Shown here: one piece after another, positions 24,826-33,164 of the stretch | Position numbering within the stretch: position 1 is the first letter of the stretch | Layout: the number at the start of each line of letters is the position of its first letter | Source of the DNA: Faecalibacterium sp. I3-3-33 | GTDB lineage: Bacteria > Bacillota > Clostridia > Oscillospirales > Ruminococcaceae | Length of the DNA stretch: 64,000 nucleotides | Direction: 5' to 3' | Assembly (NCBI RefSeq): GCF_023347295.1 | Contig: NZ_CP094469.1 | Location: 496,001 to 560,000, forward strand | Program-made: the position numbers and the translations under genes | Notes under the pieces: model-generated | Databases searched by the model: none | Told to the model about the DNA's origin: nothing | What the model saw: only the letters and a program-made list of their open reading frames with translations

Positions 24826-26292
24826 ATGGGCAAATTTGTGGAAAACATGTACGACGCTATTACGCTGGGCATGGAAAAGGAATTTCCCCAGCGCGTGGCC
24901 TTCCGCTACTATACCGAGGAGACCGACACCGTGACCACCGTCCTTTTTAAGGAGCTGGCACAGGATGTCCGCCGGACGGTCACCTACCTGCAGAGCACCA
25001 TCCCGGATGTGAAGGGCAAAAAGATCTGTCTGCTGAGCAAGAACAGCTACGAATATGTGGTAAACACCTTTGGCGCGATCATGGCAGGCTGCGTGCTGGT
25101 GCCAATGAACCAGCGCAAGAGCTGGGCAGAGATGTCTCACGAGCTGGAGCTGGTGGAGCCCGCCGCCATCCTGACCGACGGCGAGGACTACGGCAACAGG
25201 GAGCAGCTGGAGGCCGCCTATGGCAGCCTGCTGCGTCCCATGGACGGCTTCCGCAGCTATGAGCCGGCAGCCGAGCTGCACCCCATCGGTCACGATGACC
25301 TGATGGTGCTGATGTTCACCTCCGGCACCACCGGCCTGAGCAAGGGCGTTATGATGAGCGAGCGCAACCTGTTCAGCGCAGGTCATGTGCTGTGGGCCAT
25401 CTCCGCACAGCTGGAGGACAAGATCAGCCAGAAGGAGCCCCTGCCCGGCCACTACATGGTGCTGCCCATGTTCCATCTGGGCGCTTTCATCGACCTGTTC
25501 TCCACCACCGTCATGGGCTGGCCGCTGAACCTGGGCAACGATATCCGCAACTTCTACCGCGATATCCAGAAGATGCCCAGTCAGGTCATGTCTGTGGTGC
25601 CGATGATCATGAACGCCCTGCACAAGGACGTGATGCGCGGCCACCGCGATCGTCTGGGCGATCTGTGGGTGCCCATCGGCTCTTCTGCCATGTTTGACCC
25701 GCAGGTACTGCTGGATATGGCGCACAACGGGATGTTCGTCATCCAGTGCTACGGCGCTACCGAGACCTGCGGTGCCGGCATCATCAACTTTGCACAGGAC
25801 GAAAAGCACATTGGTGCCGTGGGTCAGGGCAGCGAGTACATGGACTACAAGATCGAGCCGGACGGCGAGCTGTGCATGCGCGGCGACTGCGTGATGATGG
25901 GCTACTATAAGGACCCGGAGGGCACCGCAGAGGTCATCGACAAGGACGGCTGGGTGCATACCGGCGACCTTGCCCGGGTGGACGAGGACGGCTACTATTA
26001 CATTACCGGACGCAAGAAGAACCTGATCATTCTGGACAGCGGTGAGAACGTCAGCCCCGAGGAGCTGGAGGGCATGGTAGAAAAATATCCCGCCGTACAG
26101 GAATGTATCGTAAAAGAACTGGGCAAAAAGATAGGTGTTGTGGTATACTGTGAAAAGGAGCACCAGCAGACCGTGCGTGACTTTGTTGCCCAGATGAACC
26201 GCACCGTCCCGCTGTACAAGCGCATCGGTGTGGTGGAGTTCAGCGAAACGCCGCTGCCCCGCAACGCTACGGGCAAGCTGGTGCGCAAGTAA
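24826..26292 (+). CDS. AMP-forming acyl ligase (adenylation enzyme), paralog 2
   Basis: A 488-residue ANL enzyme, clearly a tandem duplicate of the gene before it with long identical stretches. It keeps TSGTTGLSKGV, YGATETCGAG, ITGRKKN and ATGKLVRK. The main difference is around residues 180-225, after the phosphate loop, where the two copies share little (HVQIGEHMMEYKH against HVLWAISAQLEDK). That stretch could alter substrate choice. Start at 24826 after gaaggg; 39 bases separate the paralogs. Confidence 0.9.
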   Translation: MGKFVENMYDAITLGMEKEFPQRVAFRYYTEETDTVTTVLFKELAQDVRRTVTYLQSTIPDVKGKKICLLSKNSYEYVVNTFGAIMAGCVLVPMNQRKSWAEMSHELELVEPAAILTDGEDYGNREQLEAAYGSLLRPMDGFRSYEPAAELHPIGHDDLMVLMFTSGTTGLSKGVMMSERNLFSAGHVLWAISAQLEDKISQKEPLPGHYMVLPMFHLGAFIDLFSTTVMGWPLNLGNDIRNFYRDIQKMPSQVMSVVPMIMNALHKDVMRGHRDRLGDLWVPIGSSAMFDPQVLLDMAHNGMFVIQCYGATETCGAGIINFAQDEKHIGAVGQGSEYMDYKIEPDGELCMRGDCVMMGYYKDPEGTAEVIDKDGWVHTGDLARVDEDGYYYITGRKKNLIILDSGENVSPEELEGMVEKYPAVQECIVKELGKKIGVVVYCEKEHQQTVRDFVAQMNRTVPLYKRIGVVEFSETPLPRNATGKLVRK

Positions 26293-26319
26293 AACGCAAC
26301 AGAAAGGAAGCATAATACG

Positions 26320-26562
26320 ATGGAACGTGCAGAAATCATTTCTCAGATCACGGCTATTCTGGAGGATGTCGCAGAGGTATCGCCGGAGGATGTGACCGAA
26401 AGCAGCGTCCTGATGGACGATCTGGATCTGTCCTCTATGGAGATTTTGACCATTGTGGCAGATCTTGAGGAGACCTTTGGTCTGCGCATCCCGGAAAAGG
26501 AGCTGCGCAACTTTGTCACCATGGGTGATCTGGTGGATTATCTGGTAGCAAACGTGGGGTAA
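26320..26562 (+). CDS. Acyl carrier protein
   Basis: An 80-residue acidic four-helix carrier protein. The phosphopantetheine attachment serine is in DDLDLSSMEIL near residue 40. It starts 27 bases after the second ligase with aaaggaa before the ATG. Its position between ligases and a condensation-like enzyme suggests a dedicated carrier, not the general fatty acid ACP. Confidence 0.92.
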   Translation: MERAEIISQITAILEDVAEVSPEDVTESSVLMDDLDLSSMEILTIVADLEETFGLRIPEKELRNFVTMGDLVDYLVANVG

Positions 26563-26568
26563 AAACCA

Positions 26569-27777
26569 ATGGAAACGCAACAGCGCTCGACGGAATATAA
26601 CTTTCAGGGAATCATGTACTTTTTTCGTCGGGAAAAGATCCAGTGCCGGTACCAGTTCTCGCTGCGGGATGCGGTGGATATCACCCTCTTGCAGCGAGCA
26701 CTGACCACGGCTTTGGCAAGTGCGCCTTATTACACCCAGCGTCTGGTGCAGGAAAAGCGGGAGATGTGGCTGGAGCCCAACACGGAGCCCTGCCTTGTGT
26801 ACCCCGGTAGCACCATGCGCAATATCCCGGAGGAAACGAACGGCTATCTGTTCTGCATCAGCTGCGAAGGGGATACCGTCTATTTTGACTGGTACCACTT
26901 CCTACTGGACGGCCACGGGGTATCGCCCCTGTTCACCAGCATTCTGGAACAGTACTGCAACCTGCGTTACGGCACTGCCTTTGCGGTGCAGCAGATCGTG
27001 TGCGACCCGCCCTATGATATGGAGGCTATGCTGGCAGAGTATCCGCCCGTGGAGGCCGGGAGCGATGCCATCCAGCGGGACGTGGTGCAGACTTATGAGG
27101 GTGCGCTGCGCCGTACCCGGGTGTACTTGAGCAAGCAGAGCCTGGTGGAAAAAGCGCTGGCAAACAATGCAAAGCCGGTAAGCGCCCTGATGGGGCTGTT
27201 GTGCATGGCCATGCGGGAGTATCTGGGTAAGGAGAATATCCAGTATTCCTACTCCTCCGATACCCGCGATGTGGCTGGTGTGCCGAACGCACTGTACAAC
27301 TGCGTATGCAGCTTTGAGCATACGGTGCAGCTGCAAGCCCAGACCCGCCTTGCGGATCTTGTATCTGACGTAGATGCAGACATCAAGCGGGACTTGCAGC
27401 CGCAGTCCAAGCGCCGCCGCATGACCGAGCAGATGGGCTGGGTGTACAAGGTGGACCAGCAAAAAGCGCCCCTGCGCATCAAGCAGCGGGTGTTCCAGAT
27501 GGGTGAGTACATCGGCGGCACCATTTCGGATTTCTGGCTCAGCTATCTGGGCAATCCGCTGATGCCCGCCACCCCGGAGCTGACACAGTACACCACGGAT
27601 TTTGGCGTCTGGGTACCGCCGGAGGGCGCATCCGTGGGCGTGGAGGCCGCCAGCCTGAACGGAAAGATCATCCTGTGCATCCACAACAAGGCACCCAACC
27701 CGGGTCTGGCCGATATCCTCCGCAAGACCCTTGAAACCGAAGGTGTTGCGGTGCTGGAAGCCGAGGATCTGGACTGA
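26569..27777 (+). CDS. Condensation-domain/CAT-like acyltransferase
   Basis: A 402-residue protein of the chloramphenicol acetyltransferase/NRPS condensation superfamily. The catalytic motif is HFLLDGHG near residue 110, a HxxxDG form (only one of the two leading histidines of HHxxxDG). The C-terminal part has the DFWLSYLGNP segment near residue 320, where such folds have a conserved DFG-like motif. It begins 6 bases after the carrier gene. It would join the carrier-bound acyl group to an amine or alcohol. Alcohol acetyltransferase-like proteins are the closest alternative. Confidence 0.75.
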   Translation: METQQRSTEYNFQGIMYFFRREKIQCRYQFSLRDAVDITLLQRALTTALASAPYYTQRLVQEKREMWLEPNTEPCLVYPGSTMRNIPEETNGYLFCISCEGDTVYFDWYHFLLDGHGVSPLFTSILEQYCNLRYGTAFAVQQIVCDPPYDMEAMLAEYPPVEAGSDAIQRDVVQTYEGALRRTRVYLSKQSLVEKALANNAKPVSALMGLLCMAMREYLGKENIQYSYSSDTRDVAGVPNALYNCVCSFEHTVQLQAQTRLADLVSDVDADIKRDLQPQSKRRRMTEQMGWVYKVDQQKAPLRIKQRVFQMGEYIGGTISDFWLSYLGNPLMPATPELTQYTTDFGVWVPPEGASVGVEAASLNGKIILCIHNKAPNPGLADILRKTLETEGVAVLEAEDLD

Positions 27778-27793
27778 GAAATACATATCATAA

Positions 27794-27836
27794 AAGCAAA
27801 GGGCTGCTGCACGTTTTTGTGCAGTGGCTTTTTTGC
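27794..27836 (+). terminator. Terminator after the condensation-like gene
   Basis: Stem around ggctgctgcac/gtgcagtggc with T-run gctttttt. It separates the cluster from the MFS gene, although read-through is possible. Confidence 0.7.
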
Positions 27837-27920
27837 TGTGTTTTGTAAGAAAATCCGGTTGCAAAGCTGCGAAAAAATGGTTAAATAGAGAAAGGATATT
27901 TCCGTAAAGAGAGGTACACC

Positions 27921-29060
27921 ATGGAACAACCGAACACGCGCCTGCGCAATGCGGGCTTTGCGACCTTTTTCTTCAGCGGCATCTGCGCCATCAGTGCAGG
28001 TGTGGTGGTCAGTCTGTTGCAGGAGCGCTACGGCTTTGCCTACGGCATGACTGGTACGCTGCTCTCCCTGATGAGCGTGGGCAACCTGCTGGCGGGTCTG
28101 CTGATGGGAATGCTGCCCAGCGTGCTGGGCATGAAGCGCAGTGTGCTGCTGTTGACCATTGGTTACGCGGTGGGTTATGCCGTCATGGGGCTGACCGGTG
28201 CAGTGGCGCTGCTGGCAGCGGCCTTTTTTGTGGTAGGCATCGCTAAGGGCAGCGTCATCAACACCTGTACCATTCTGGTCAGTGATCACTCCGCCGACCG
28301 CACCCGGGGCATGAACCTGATGCACAGCTGCTACGCCTGCGGCGCACTGCTGTGCCCCTTCCTCATCGCGGCAGCAGCCCGGGTAAGCACCGAGCTGGCT
28401 GTGTTTTTACTGGCAGCTATGGGCCTTTTGCTCTGGCTGGTATACGTCTTTACCCCGCTGCGCGGCGGCAAGAGCAAGGGCAATGCAGAGAAAGAGACCA
28501 TCGACTGGAGCTTTTTGCGCTCTGCCCGCTTCTGGCTGCTGACCGGATTGCTCTTTTTCCAGAACGCCGCTGAGCAGAGCGTCAACGGCTGGATGGTGAC
28601 CTACTTCAAGGGCAGTGGCATCATTGCGGGCACGCTGGCGGCCTACACCGTCACCGTGATGTGGGGCGCTACGCTGGTGGGACGGCTGCTCATCGCCTTT
28701 GTGTTCCCCTTAAAAAAGCCCCGCAAGGCCATGGTGGGCATGAGCGTGCTGTGCACCGTGTTCTATGTGCTGCTGGTCATGGCGCACACGCAGGGCGCAG
28801 CCATTGCGCTGCTGTTCGCCTTTGCCATCTCCATGTCCGGGCTGAACCCCACCGCCGTGGCCAGTGCAGGCCGCATGACCAGCGTGACCAGCATGGGCAT
28901 CATGCTGCCGGTGGCTTCCAGCGGTGCCATCCTGATGCCGTGGGTCATCGGCATTGTGGCCGAGCGCGCAGGTCTTGCCGCCGGTATGGCCTCCAATATC
29001 GTGCCCTGCGTGGGTCTGGTGCTGTTCACCCTGCTGGTAGCAAAGCTGCCGGAGGAATAA
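27921..29060 (+). CDS. MFS transporter
   Basis: A 379-residue membrane protein with 12 likely spans, of the major facilitator superfamily. The loop after the second span (GMLPSVLGMKRSVLL) is family-like. A short central loop (RGGKSKGNAEKE) splits two halves of six. The start follows gagagg. Being next to the ligase-carrier-condensation cluster, it may export the product, but a terminator lies between. Confidence 0.85.
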   Translation: MEQPNTRLRNAGFATFFFSGICAISAGVVVSLLQERYGFAYGMTGTLLSLMSVGNLLAGLLMGMLPSVLGMKRSVLLLTIGYAVGYAVMGLTGAVALLAAAFFVVGIAKGSVINTCTILVSDHSADRTRGMNLMHSCYACGALLCPFLIAAAARVSTELAVFLLAAMGLLLWLVYVFTPLRGGKSKGNAEKETIDWSFLRSARFWLLTGLLFFQNAAEQSVNGWMVTYFKGSGIIAGTLAAYTVTVMWGATLVGRLLIAFVFPLKKPRKAMVGMSVLCTVFYVLLVMAHTQGAAIALLFAFAISMSGLNPTAVASAGRMTSVTSMGIMLPVASSGAILMPWVIGIVAERAGLAAGMASNIVPCVGLVLFTLLVAKLPEE

Positions 29061-29063
29061 GAA

Positions 29064-29130
29064 ATGAGGTTCTGCTGACGCAGAAATGATGTTTGCGCTC
29101 TGCGCAAAATGATGTGCCGCCGGTGCGGCA
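29064..29130. repeat. Array of three short hairpins with an ATGATG spacer
   Basis: Three small palindromes, ttctgc/gcagaa (29070-29085), tttgcgc/gcgcaaa (29092-29108) and tgccgc/gcggca (29115-29130), each preceded by ATGA(T/G)G at 29064, 29086 and 29109. The period is 22-23 bases. The spacer is constant and the arms vary. Confidence 0.7.
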
Positions 29131-29140
29131 ATGCCGGTTT

Positions 29141-29222
29141 ATAAGAGCAATGCCGGGCAGCCTGCGGGCTGTCCGGCATTGCATTTTCACAGGAGAGGGC
29201 GCGGAGGATATTTTAAATCGTT
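29141..29222. repeat. Element E6, truncated unit
   Basis: A 36-nt hairpin at 29147-29182 (arm gcaatgccgggcagcc, loop tgcg, one G.T) is followed by ttttcacaggag. Then comes the outer end of an inverted unit (ggaggatattttaaatcgt) with no second hairpin. This looks like an internal deletion of a composite. Confidence 0.75.
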
Positions 29223-29227
29223 TTGCG

Positions 29228-29848
29228 TCAGCCCTCAATACCTCTTGCTTTGGCGCTGAACTCGCAGCCGCAGTAGTCCTGCCGGTACAGGCCGTACTGC
29301 TCCGAAAGCTGTAGGCTGCGCAGGTAGCCGTTGTGCTTTTTGAAGTCCGAGGGCAGGTGCTTGACCCCGAATTCGGCTTCCAGTTCCTGCCCAATGGCGT
29401 TGATGCGGGCGGCGTCCTTGTGGGGGCTGATGGACAGGGTGGTGGTGAACCAGTCAAAGCCGTTGTCCCGGGCGTACTGCGCGGCGCGGCGCATCCGCAG
29501 CCGGTAGCAGACGGTGCAGCGGCTGCCGCGCTCCGGCTCATTTTCCAGCCCGGCTACGGCGGTGTAGAACTGCTGCGGATCGTAAGTGTCCTCCACCACG
29601 GTCACCCCCAGCGGGTGGGCGGCGGCTACGAACTTTTGCAGCTCCTCGCCCCGGCGGTGGTACTCTGCCGCAGGCCATGTGTTGGGGTTGTAGTACAGCA
29701 CCGTGATCTCAAAATATCGGCACAGCTGTTCCAGCACGGCACTGGAACAGGGACCGCAGCAGGCGTGGAGCAAAAGGCGCGGGCGGGCATCGCCAAGGGT
29801 TGCCAGCACGGCGTCCATCTGCTGGGCATAGTTGCGTTGTGTTGCCAT
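29228..29848 (-). CDS. queH: Epoxyqueuosine reductase QueH
   Basis: About 206 residues. Catalyses the last step of queuosine synthesis on tRNA, independent of B12. The cluster and metal cysteines are visible: HACCGPCSSAV near residue 25, CTVCYRLRM in the middle and DYCGCEFS near the end. The start is taken at 29848 (MATQ) because aaagga lies 10 bases before it; an ATG at 29857 is also in frame. It stands alone on this strand. Confidence 0.93.
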   Translation of the reverse strand: MATQRNYAQQMDAVLATLGDARPRLLLHACCGPCSSAVLEQLCRYFEITVLYYNPNTWPAAEYHRRGEELQKFVAAAHPLGVTVVEDTYDPQQFYTAVAGLENEPERGSRCTVCYRLRMRRAAQYARDNGFDWFTTTLSISPHKDAARINAIGQELEAEFGVKHLPSDFKKHNGYLRSLQLSEQYGLYRQDYCGCEFSAKARGIEG

Positions 29849-29923
29849 TGGTATCATCCTTTGCTATAATGGTCTTGCCTACATTATAGCATATTTTACG
29901 ATGAAATACAGGAGGTTTCCCCC

Positions 29924-30148
29924 ATGACAGAAGAAAAGATCGCCCGCATCAATGCGCTGGCCAAAAAGAGCAAGACCACCGGCCTGACCGAGGCCGAAAA
30001 AGCCGAGCAGCAGGCGCTGCGGCAGGAGTATCTGGCCGACATCAAGGCCAGCCTGCGCAGCCAGCTGGAGCGCACATCCATTCAGGAGCCGGACGGCACC
30101 ATCCACAAGGTGACCCGCCGCACCGACCTGACCGGGGAGCGCAGCTGA
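29924..30148 (+). CDS. DUF896 (YnzC-like) small protein
   Basis: A 74-residue helical protein of the UPF0291/DUF896 family, with EEKIARINALAKKSKTTGL and LTEAEKAEQ, then LRQEYL. The function is not known; the B. subtilis member is in the SOS regulon. The ATG follows aggaggt. It is divergent from queH. Confidence 0.9.
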   Translation: MTEEKIARINALAKKSKTTGLTEAEKAEQQALRQEYLADIKASLRSQLERTSIQEPDGTIHKVTRRTDLTGERS

Positions 30149-30156
30149 GCGTGGAA

Positions 30157-30208
30157 GAATCGTTTGGATTTCGGGGCACAGAACCGTCTGCGGGCGTTTC
30201 TGTACCCC
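30157..30208. repeat. Eroded E-type remnant
   Basis: aatcgtttggattt resembles an outer end. It is followed by a 36-nt imperfect hairpin (30173-30208, ggggcacagaa/tttctgtacccc, apex ctgcgg) and a short T-run. The interlocked arms are gone. It lies between two co-directional genes. Confidence 0.6.
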
Positions 30209-30298
30209 GTTTTTGCAGGCGGTGCCGCAAGGCTTCCCCGCACGCATTTTTGCCTATTCGCATAGGATGGCGCACAGCGGAAAAGGGGAGATGACGGC

Positions 30299-31093
30299 AT
30301 GAGACAGACAAAGCGGTTTGCGGTGGTGGGCGGTGATGCCCGGCAGGCGGCGGCAGGGTGTGCACTGGCACGGGCAGGGTATACGGTGGGCGGCGTGCAG
30401 CAGCTGCCGCAGGCAGACTACATCCTGCTGCCGCTCCCGCTGGAACAGCCCGGTCTGCCGCTGACGCAGCTGCTGGGCGCGGCAAAGCCCGGCGCGCTGG
30501 CGCTGGGCGGCAAGGTGACGGAGAGTGCAAGGACCATTGCCCGGGCGGCAGGGGTGGAGCTGGTGGACTACTTTGCCCGCCCGGAACTGACCGTGTATAA
30601 CGCCATCCCCACCGCCGAGGGCTGCATCGGCATTCTGCTGGAGCGGCGCAGTCGTACCCTGTGGGACGCGGCGGTGCTGGTGCTGGGCTTTGGCCCGGTA
30701 GGGCGGGCACTGGCGGTGCGTCTGGCGGCGCTGGGTGCGCGGGTGACTGTGGCGGCACGCCGCCCGGTGCAGCGGGCGATGGCAGAGGAGCTGGGGCTGC
30801 GGGCGGTGCCGCTGACAGACCTTGCCGCAGAAGCTGCCGCCTTTGACACAGTGGTGAACACCATCCCTGCGCCGGTGCTGACGGCACAGGTGCTGGCGGC
30901 GCTGCCGAAGGGGTGCCTGATCGTGGATCTGGCCTCAAAGCCCGGCGGCACAGACTTTGCCGCCGCCCGGCGGCTGGGGCATACGGCGCTGCACGCGCTG
31001 AGCCTGCCGACGGTCTGGGCACCGGAAACGGCAGGGGAGGCGCTGGCACGCACGGTGCAGGCTATTTTGCAGGAGCGGGAGGGAAGGGTATGA
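30299..31093 (+). CDS. dpaA: Dipicolinate synthase subunit A
   Basis: A 264-residue Rossmann-fold protein like SpoVFA, which with DpaB converts dihydrodipicolinate to dipicolinic acid for spores. Visible: N-terminal FAVVGGDARQ, a central AVLVLGFGPVGRALAVRLAA nucleotide-binding segment near residue 125 and PTVWAPETAGEALA at the C-terminus. It is somewhat shorter than spore-former versions, which reach nearly 300. The stop overlaps the dpaB start as ATGA. GC content is very high here. Confidence 0.88.
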   Translation: MRQTKRFAVVGGDARQAAAGCALARAGYTVGGVQQLPQADYILLPLPLEQPGLPLTQLLGAAKPGALALGGKVTESARTIARAAGVELVDYFARPELTVYNAIPTAEGCIGILLERRSRTLWDAAVLVLGFGPVGRALAVRLAALGARVTVAARRPVQRAMAEELGLRAVPLTDLAAEAAAFDTVVNTIPAPVLTAQVLAALPKGCLIVDLASKPGGTDFAAARRLGHTALHALSLPTVWAPETAGEALARTVQAILQEREGRV

Positions 31094-31683
31094 CCACAGA
31101 GAAAAAGGGCTGTCTTGCCTTTGCGGTGTGCGGCAGCTTTTGCACGCTGGAGGATGCCTTGGGCGCGGCGCAGGCGCTGACGGCACAGGGCTGGACGCTG
31201 CTGCCCGTTATGAGCTTTGCCGCGCAGCAGAATACCCGGTTCGGCACCGGGGAAAGCTGGCGGCAGCGCCTGCAGGCCGTTACCGGGCAGCCGGTGCTGG
31301 ATACCTTGCAGGCGGTAGAGCCGCTGGGACCCCGGCGGCTGGCGCAGGCGCTGGTAGTCGCGCCCTGCACCGGCGCAACGCTGGCGCGACTGGCGGCGGG
31401 GCTTTCGGATACGCCGGTGACCCTTGCTGCCAAAAGCCTGCTGCGGGTGGGCAGCCCGGTGGTGCTGGCAGTCTCCACCAACGATGGCCTTGGCGCTTCC
31501 GGGGAAAACATGGCACGGCTATGCCAGCGCAAGCACTATTACTTTGTGCCCTACGGGCAGGACGACCCCTTTGCCAAGCCCCAGAGCCTGAAGGCGGACC
31601 TTGCCCTGCTGCCCGCCGCCGTGGACGCCGCTTTGCGGGGTGAGCAGCTGCAGCCGGTGCTGCTGGGGCAAAGGAATGCGTAA
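31090..31683 (+). CDS. dpaB: Dipicolinate synthase subunit B (flavoprotein)
   Basis: A 197-residue flavoprotein of the SpoVFB type. Family features: CGSFCTLEDALGAAQAL near the start, VVAPCTGATLARLAAGLSDTPV in the middle (flavin site) and RHYYFVPYGQDDP-like ending (KHYYFVPYGQDDP). The start is the ATG at 31090 overlapping dpaA, preceded by gggaaggg. It forms a two-gene operon with dpaA. A carboxypeptidase gene follows after 81 bases. Confidence 0.88.
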   Translation: MTTEKKGCLAFAVCGSFCTLEDALGAAQALTAQGWTLLPVMSFAAQQNTRFGTGESWRQRLQAVTGQPVLDTLQAVEPLGPRRLAQALVVAPCTGATLARLAAGLSDTPVTLAAKSLLRVGSPVVLAVSTNDGLGASGENMARLCQRKHYYFVPYGQDDPFAKPQSLKADLALLPAAVDAALRGEQLQPVLLGQRNA

Positions 31684-31688
31684 ATCTC

Positions 31689-31717
31689 TTTTCAGCGGGG
31701 AAAAAATGTGGTATACT
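31689..31717 (+). promoter_or_regulatory. Candidate promoter of the carboxypeptidase gene
   Basis: TTTTCA and TATACT (31712-31717) with a 17-base spacer; the -35 is poor. Confidence 0.4.
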
Positions 31718-31764
31718 CCAAATGATGCCTTGCGGGCATAAAACTGACAAGCGGAGAATACCTG

Positions 31765-33096
31765 ATGAAAAAATTTACCGCAGCACTGTGCACTGTGCTG
31801 CTTTTGATAGGCGCTGTGCTGGTGCCCGGCGCGGCAGCAGCCGGCCCGGCACTGGCCAATACTCGGGGCTACTGCATCATGGATGCAGACACCGGCCTTG
31901 TGCTGGCGCAGCAGAATATGGACGAGGAACTGCACCCGGCCTCCATTACCAAGGTGATGACCCTCGGTCTTGCCTGCGAAAAGGCGCAGGGAGATTGGGA
32001 TGACGTAAAGCTGACCGTGACCCACGAGGATGTCTACTCGCTGGCGGGCACGGATTCCAGCCATATCGCCCTGCTGGAAGGGGAAGAAGTCCCCTTGGTG
32101 GATGCGCTGTACGCCACCCAGATGGCAAGTGCCAACGACGGTGCCAACCTGCTGGCGGAATATTTCGGCGGCGGCACCATCGCGGACGGCGTGAAGGCCA
32201 TGAATGCGCAGGTGGAGGAACTGGGGCTTGCCCACACCCACTTTTCAAACCCCCACGGCATCAGTGATGACGACCACTACACCAGCTGCTACGATATGGC
32301 GCAGATCCTGCGCTGGGCATTGCAGCAGCCCGGGTTTGAAGATGTGTTCACCCGCAACCAGATGTACACCATGCAGTCCACCAACATTCAGCCGGTGATC
32401 CGTTACTTCTCCCAGCAGGATAAGATCCGCATCGGTTCCAGCCGCTACCATATCGACAGTGTGCTGGGCTCTAAGCTGGGCTACACCAACACCGCCCGGT
32501 ACAGCTATGTCTGTCTGGCAGAGCAGGATGGGGTACGGTTGATCTGCGCGACCATGCAAAGTCAGCTGAGCACCGATAAATATAACGATATGCGCACCCT
32601 GCTGGACTACGCCTTTGCTACCTATAAAAGCTACACCCAGCTGCCCGGCGGCAGCGTCACCGCACAGCTGGCAGTGGCGGGCGGCGGGCAGAGCCTTGGC
32701 ACCGTTACTGTGGCAGACCCCGGGGTGAAGCTGCTGCTGGCCGAGGGCTTGTCTGCGCAGGATGTGACCGTGGACTTAGAACTGCCGGAGCAGTATCTGC
32801 TGGGCGCAGAGCCCGCCGTGTATGCGGTGTACACCCTGAACGGCGGCGCAAAGCAGGAGAGTACCAGCGTGCGGGTAAAGGCCGAGATCACCGGTCTGGC
32901 CGAGCTGCTGGAGCAGAGCACCGGCACAACGCTGGAAGCCGCCAAGGACGTGGAACCGGGCAGCAGCGCATGGCTGCTGGCGGGCATCTCGGTGGGCTGC
33001 ACGGTGGGTGCGGCAGTGGTCACGGTGCTGGTGCTGCGGGTGCACGCACGCCTGAAAAAACACCGCAAAACGGCAAAGCGCCGCAACAAAGCGTAA
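31765..33096 (+). CDS. D-alanyl-D-alanine carboxypeptidase (PBP5/DacF type)
   Basis: A 443-residue low-molecular-weight penicillin-binding protein that trims peptidoglycan side chains. A signal peptide (FTAALCTVLLLIGAVLVPGAAA) is followed by the active motifs SITK near residue 70, SAN in MASANDGANLL near 125 and KLGYTNTA near 240 (the KTG position reads KLG). A beta-rich C-terminal domain and a final membrane anchor (WLLAGISVGCTVGAAVVTVLVL) follow, with a basic tail. Location behind dpaAB recalls sporulation DacF, but a vegetative role is equally possible. Confidence 0.9.
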   Translation: MKKFTAALCTVLLLIGAVLVPGAAAAGPALANTRGYCIMDADTGLVLAQQNMDEELHPASITKVMTLGLACEKAQGDWDDVKLTVTHEDVYSLAGTDSSHIALLEGEEVPLVDALYATQMASANDGANLLAEYFGGGTIADGVKAMNAQVEELGLAHTHFSNPHGISDDDHYTSCYDMAQILRWALQQPGFEDVFTRNQMYTMQSTNIQPVIRYFSQQDKIRIGSSRYHIDSVLGSKLGYTNTARYSYVCLAEQDGVRLICATMQSQLSTDKYNDMRTLLDYAFATYKSYTQLPGGSVTAQLAVAGGGQSLGTVTVADPGVKLLLAEGLSAQDVTVDLELPEQYLLGAEPAVYAVYTLNGGAKQESTSVRVKAEITGLAELLEQSTGTTLEAAKDVEPGSSAWLLAGISVGCTVGAAVVTVLVLRVHARLKKHRKTAKRRNKA

Positions 33097-33164
33097 AAGC
33101 CTGTTCAAAACCAGACTTTTCCAGATAAAGAAAAAGCTTTCAGAAAAAAGAGAGGTAAAATATC

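Noticed and set aside
23014..26898. A minus-strand open frame of 1294 codons opposite the two ligase genes
   Set aside because: It has no ribosome site or family match. It mirrors the high-GC codon pattern of the two paralogous genes on the plus strand, and its internal repeat is simply their duplication.
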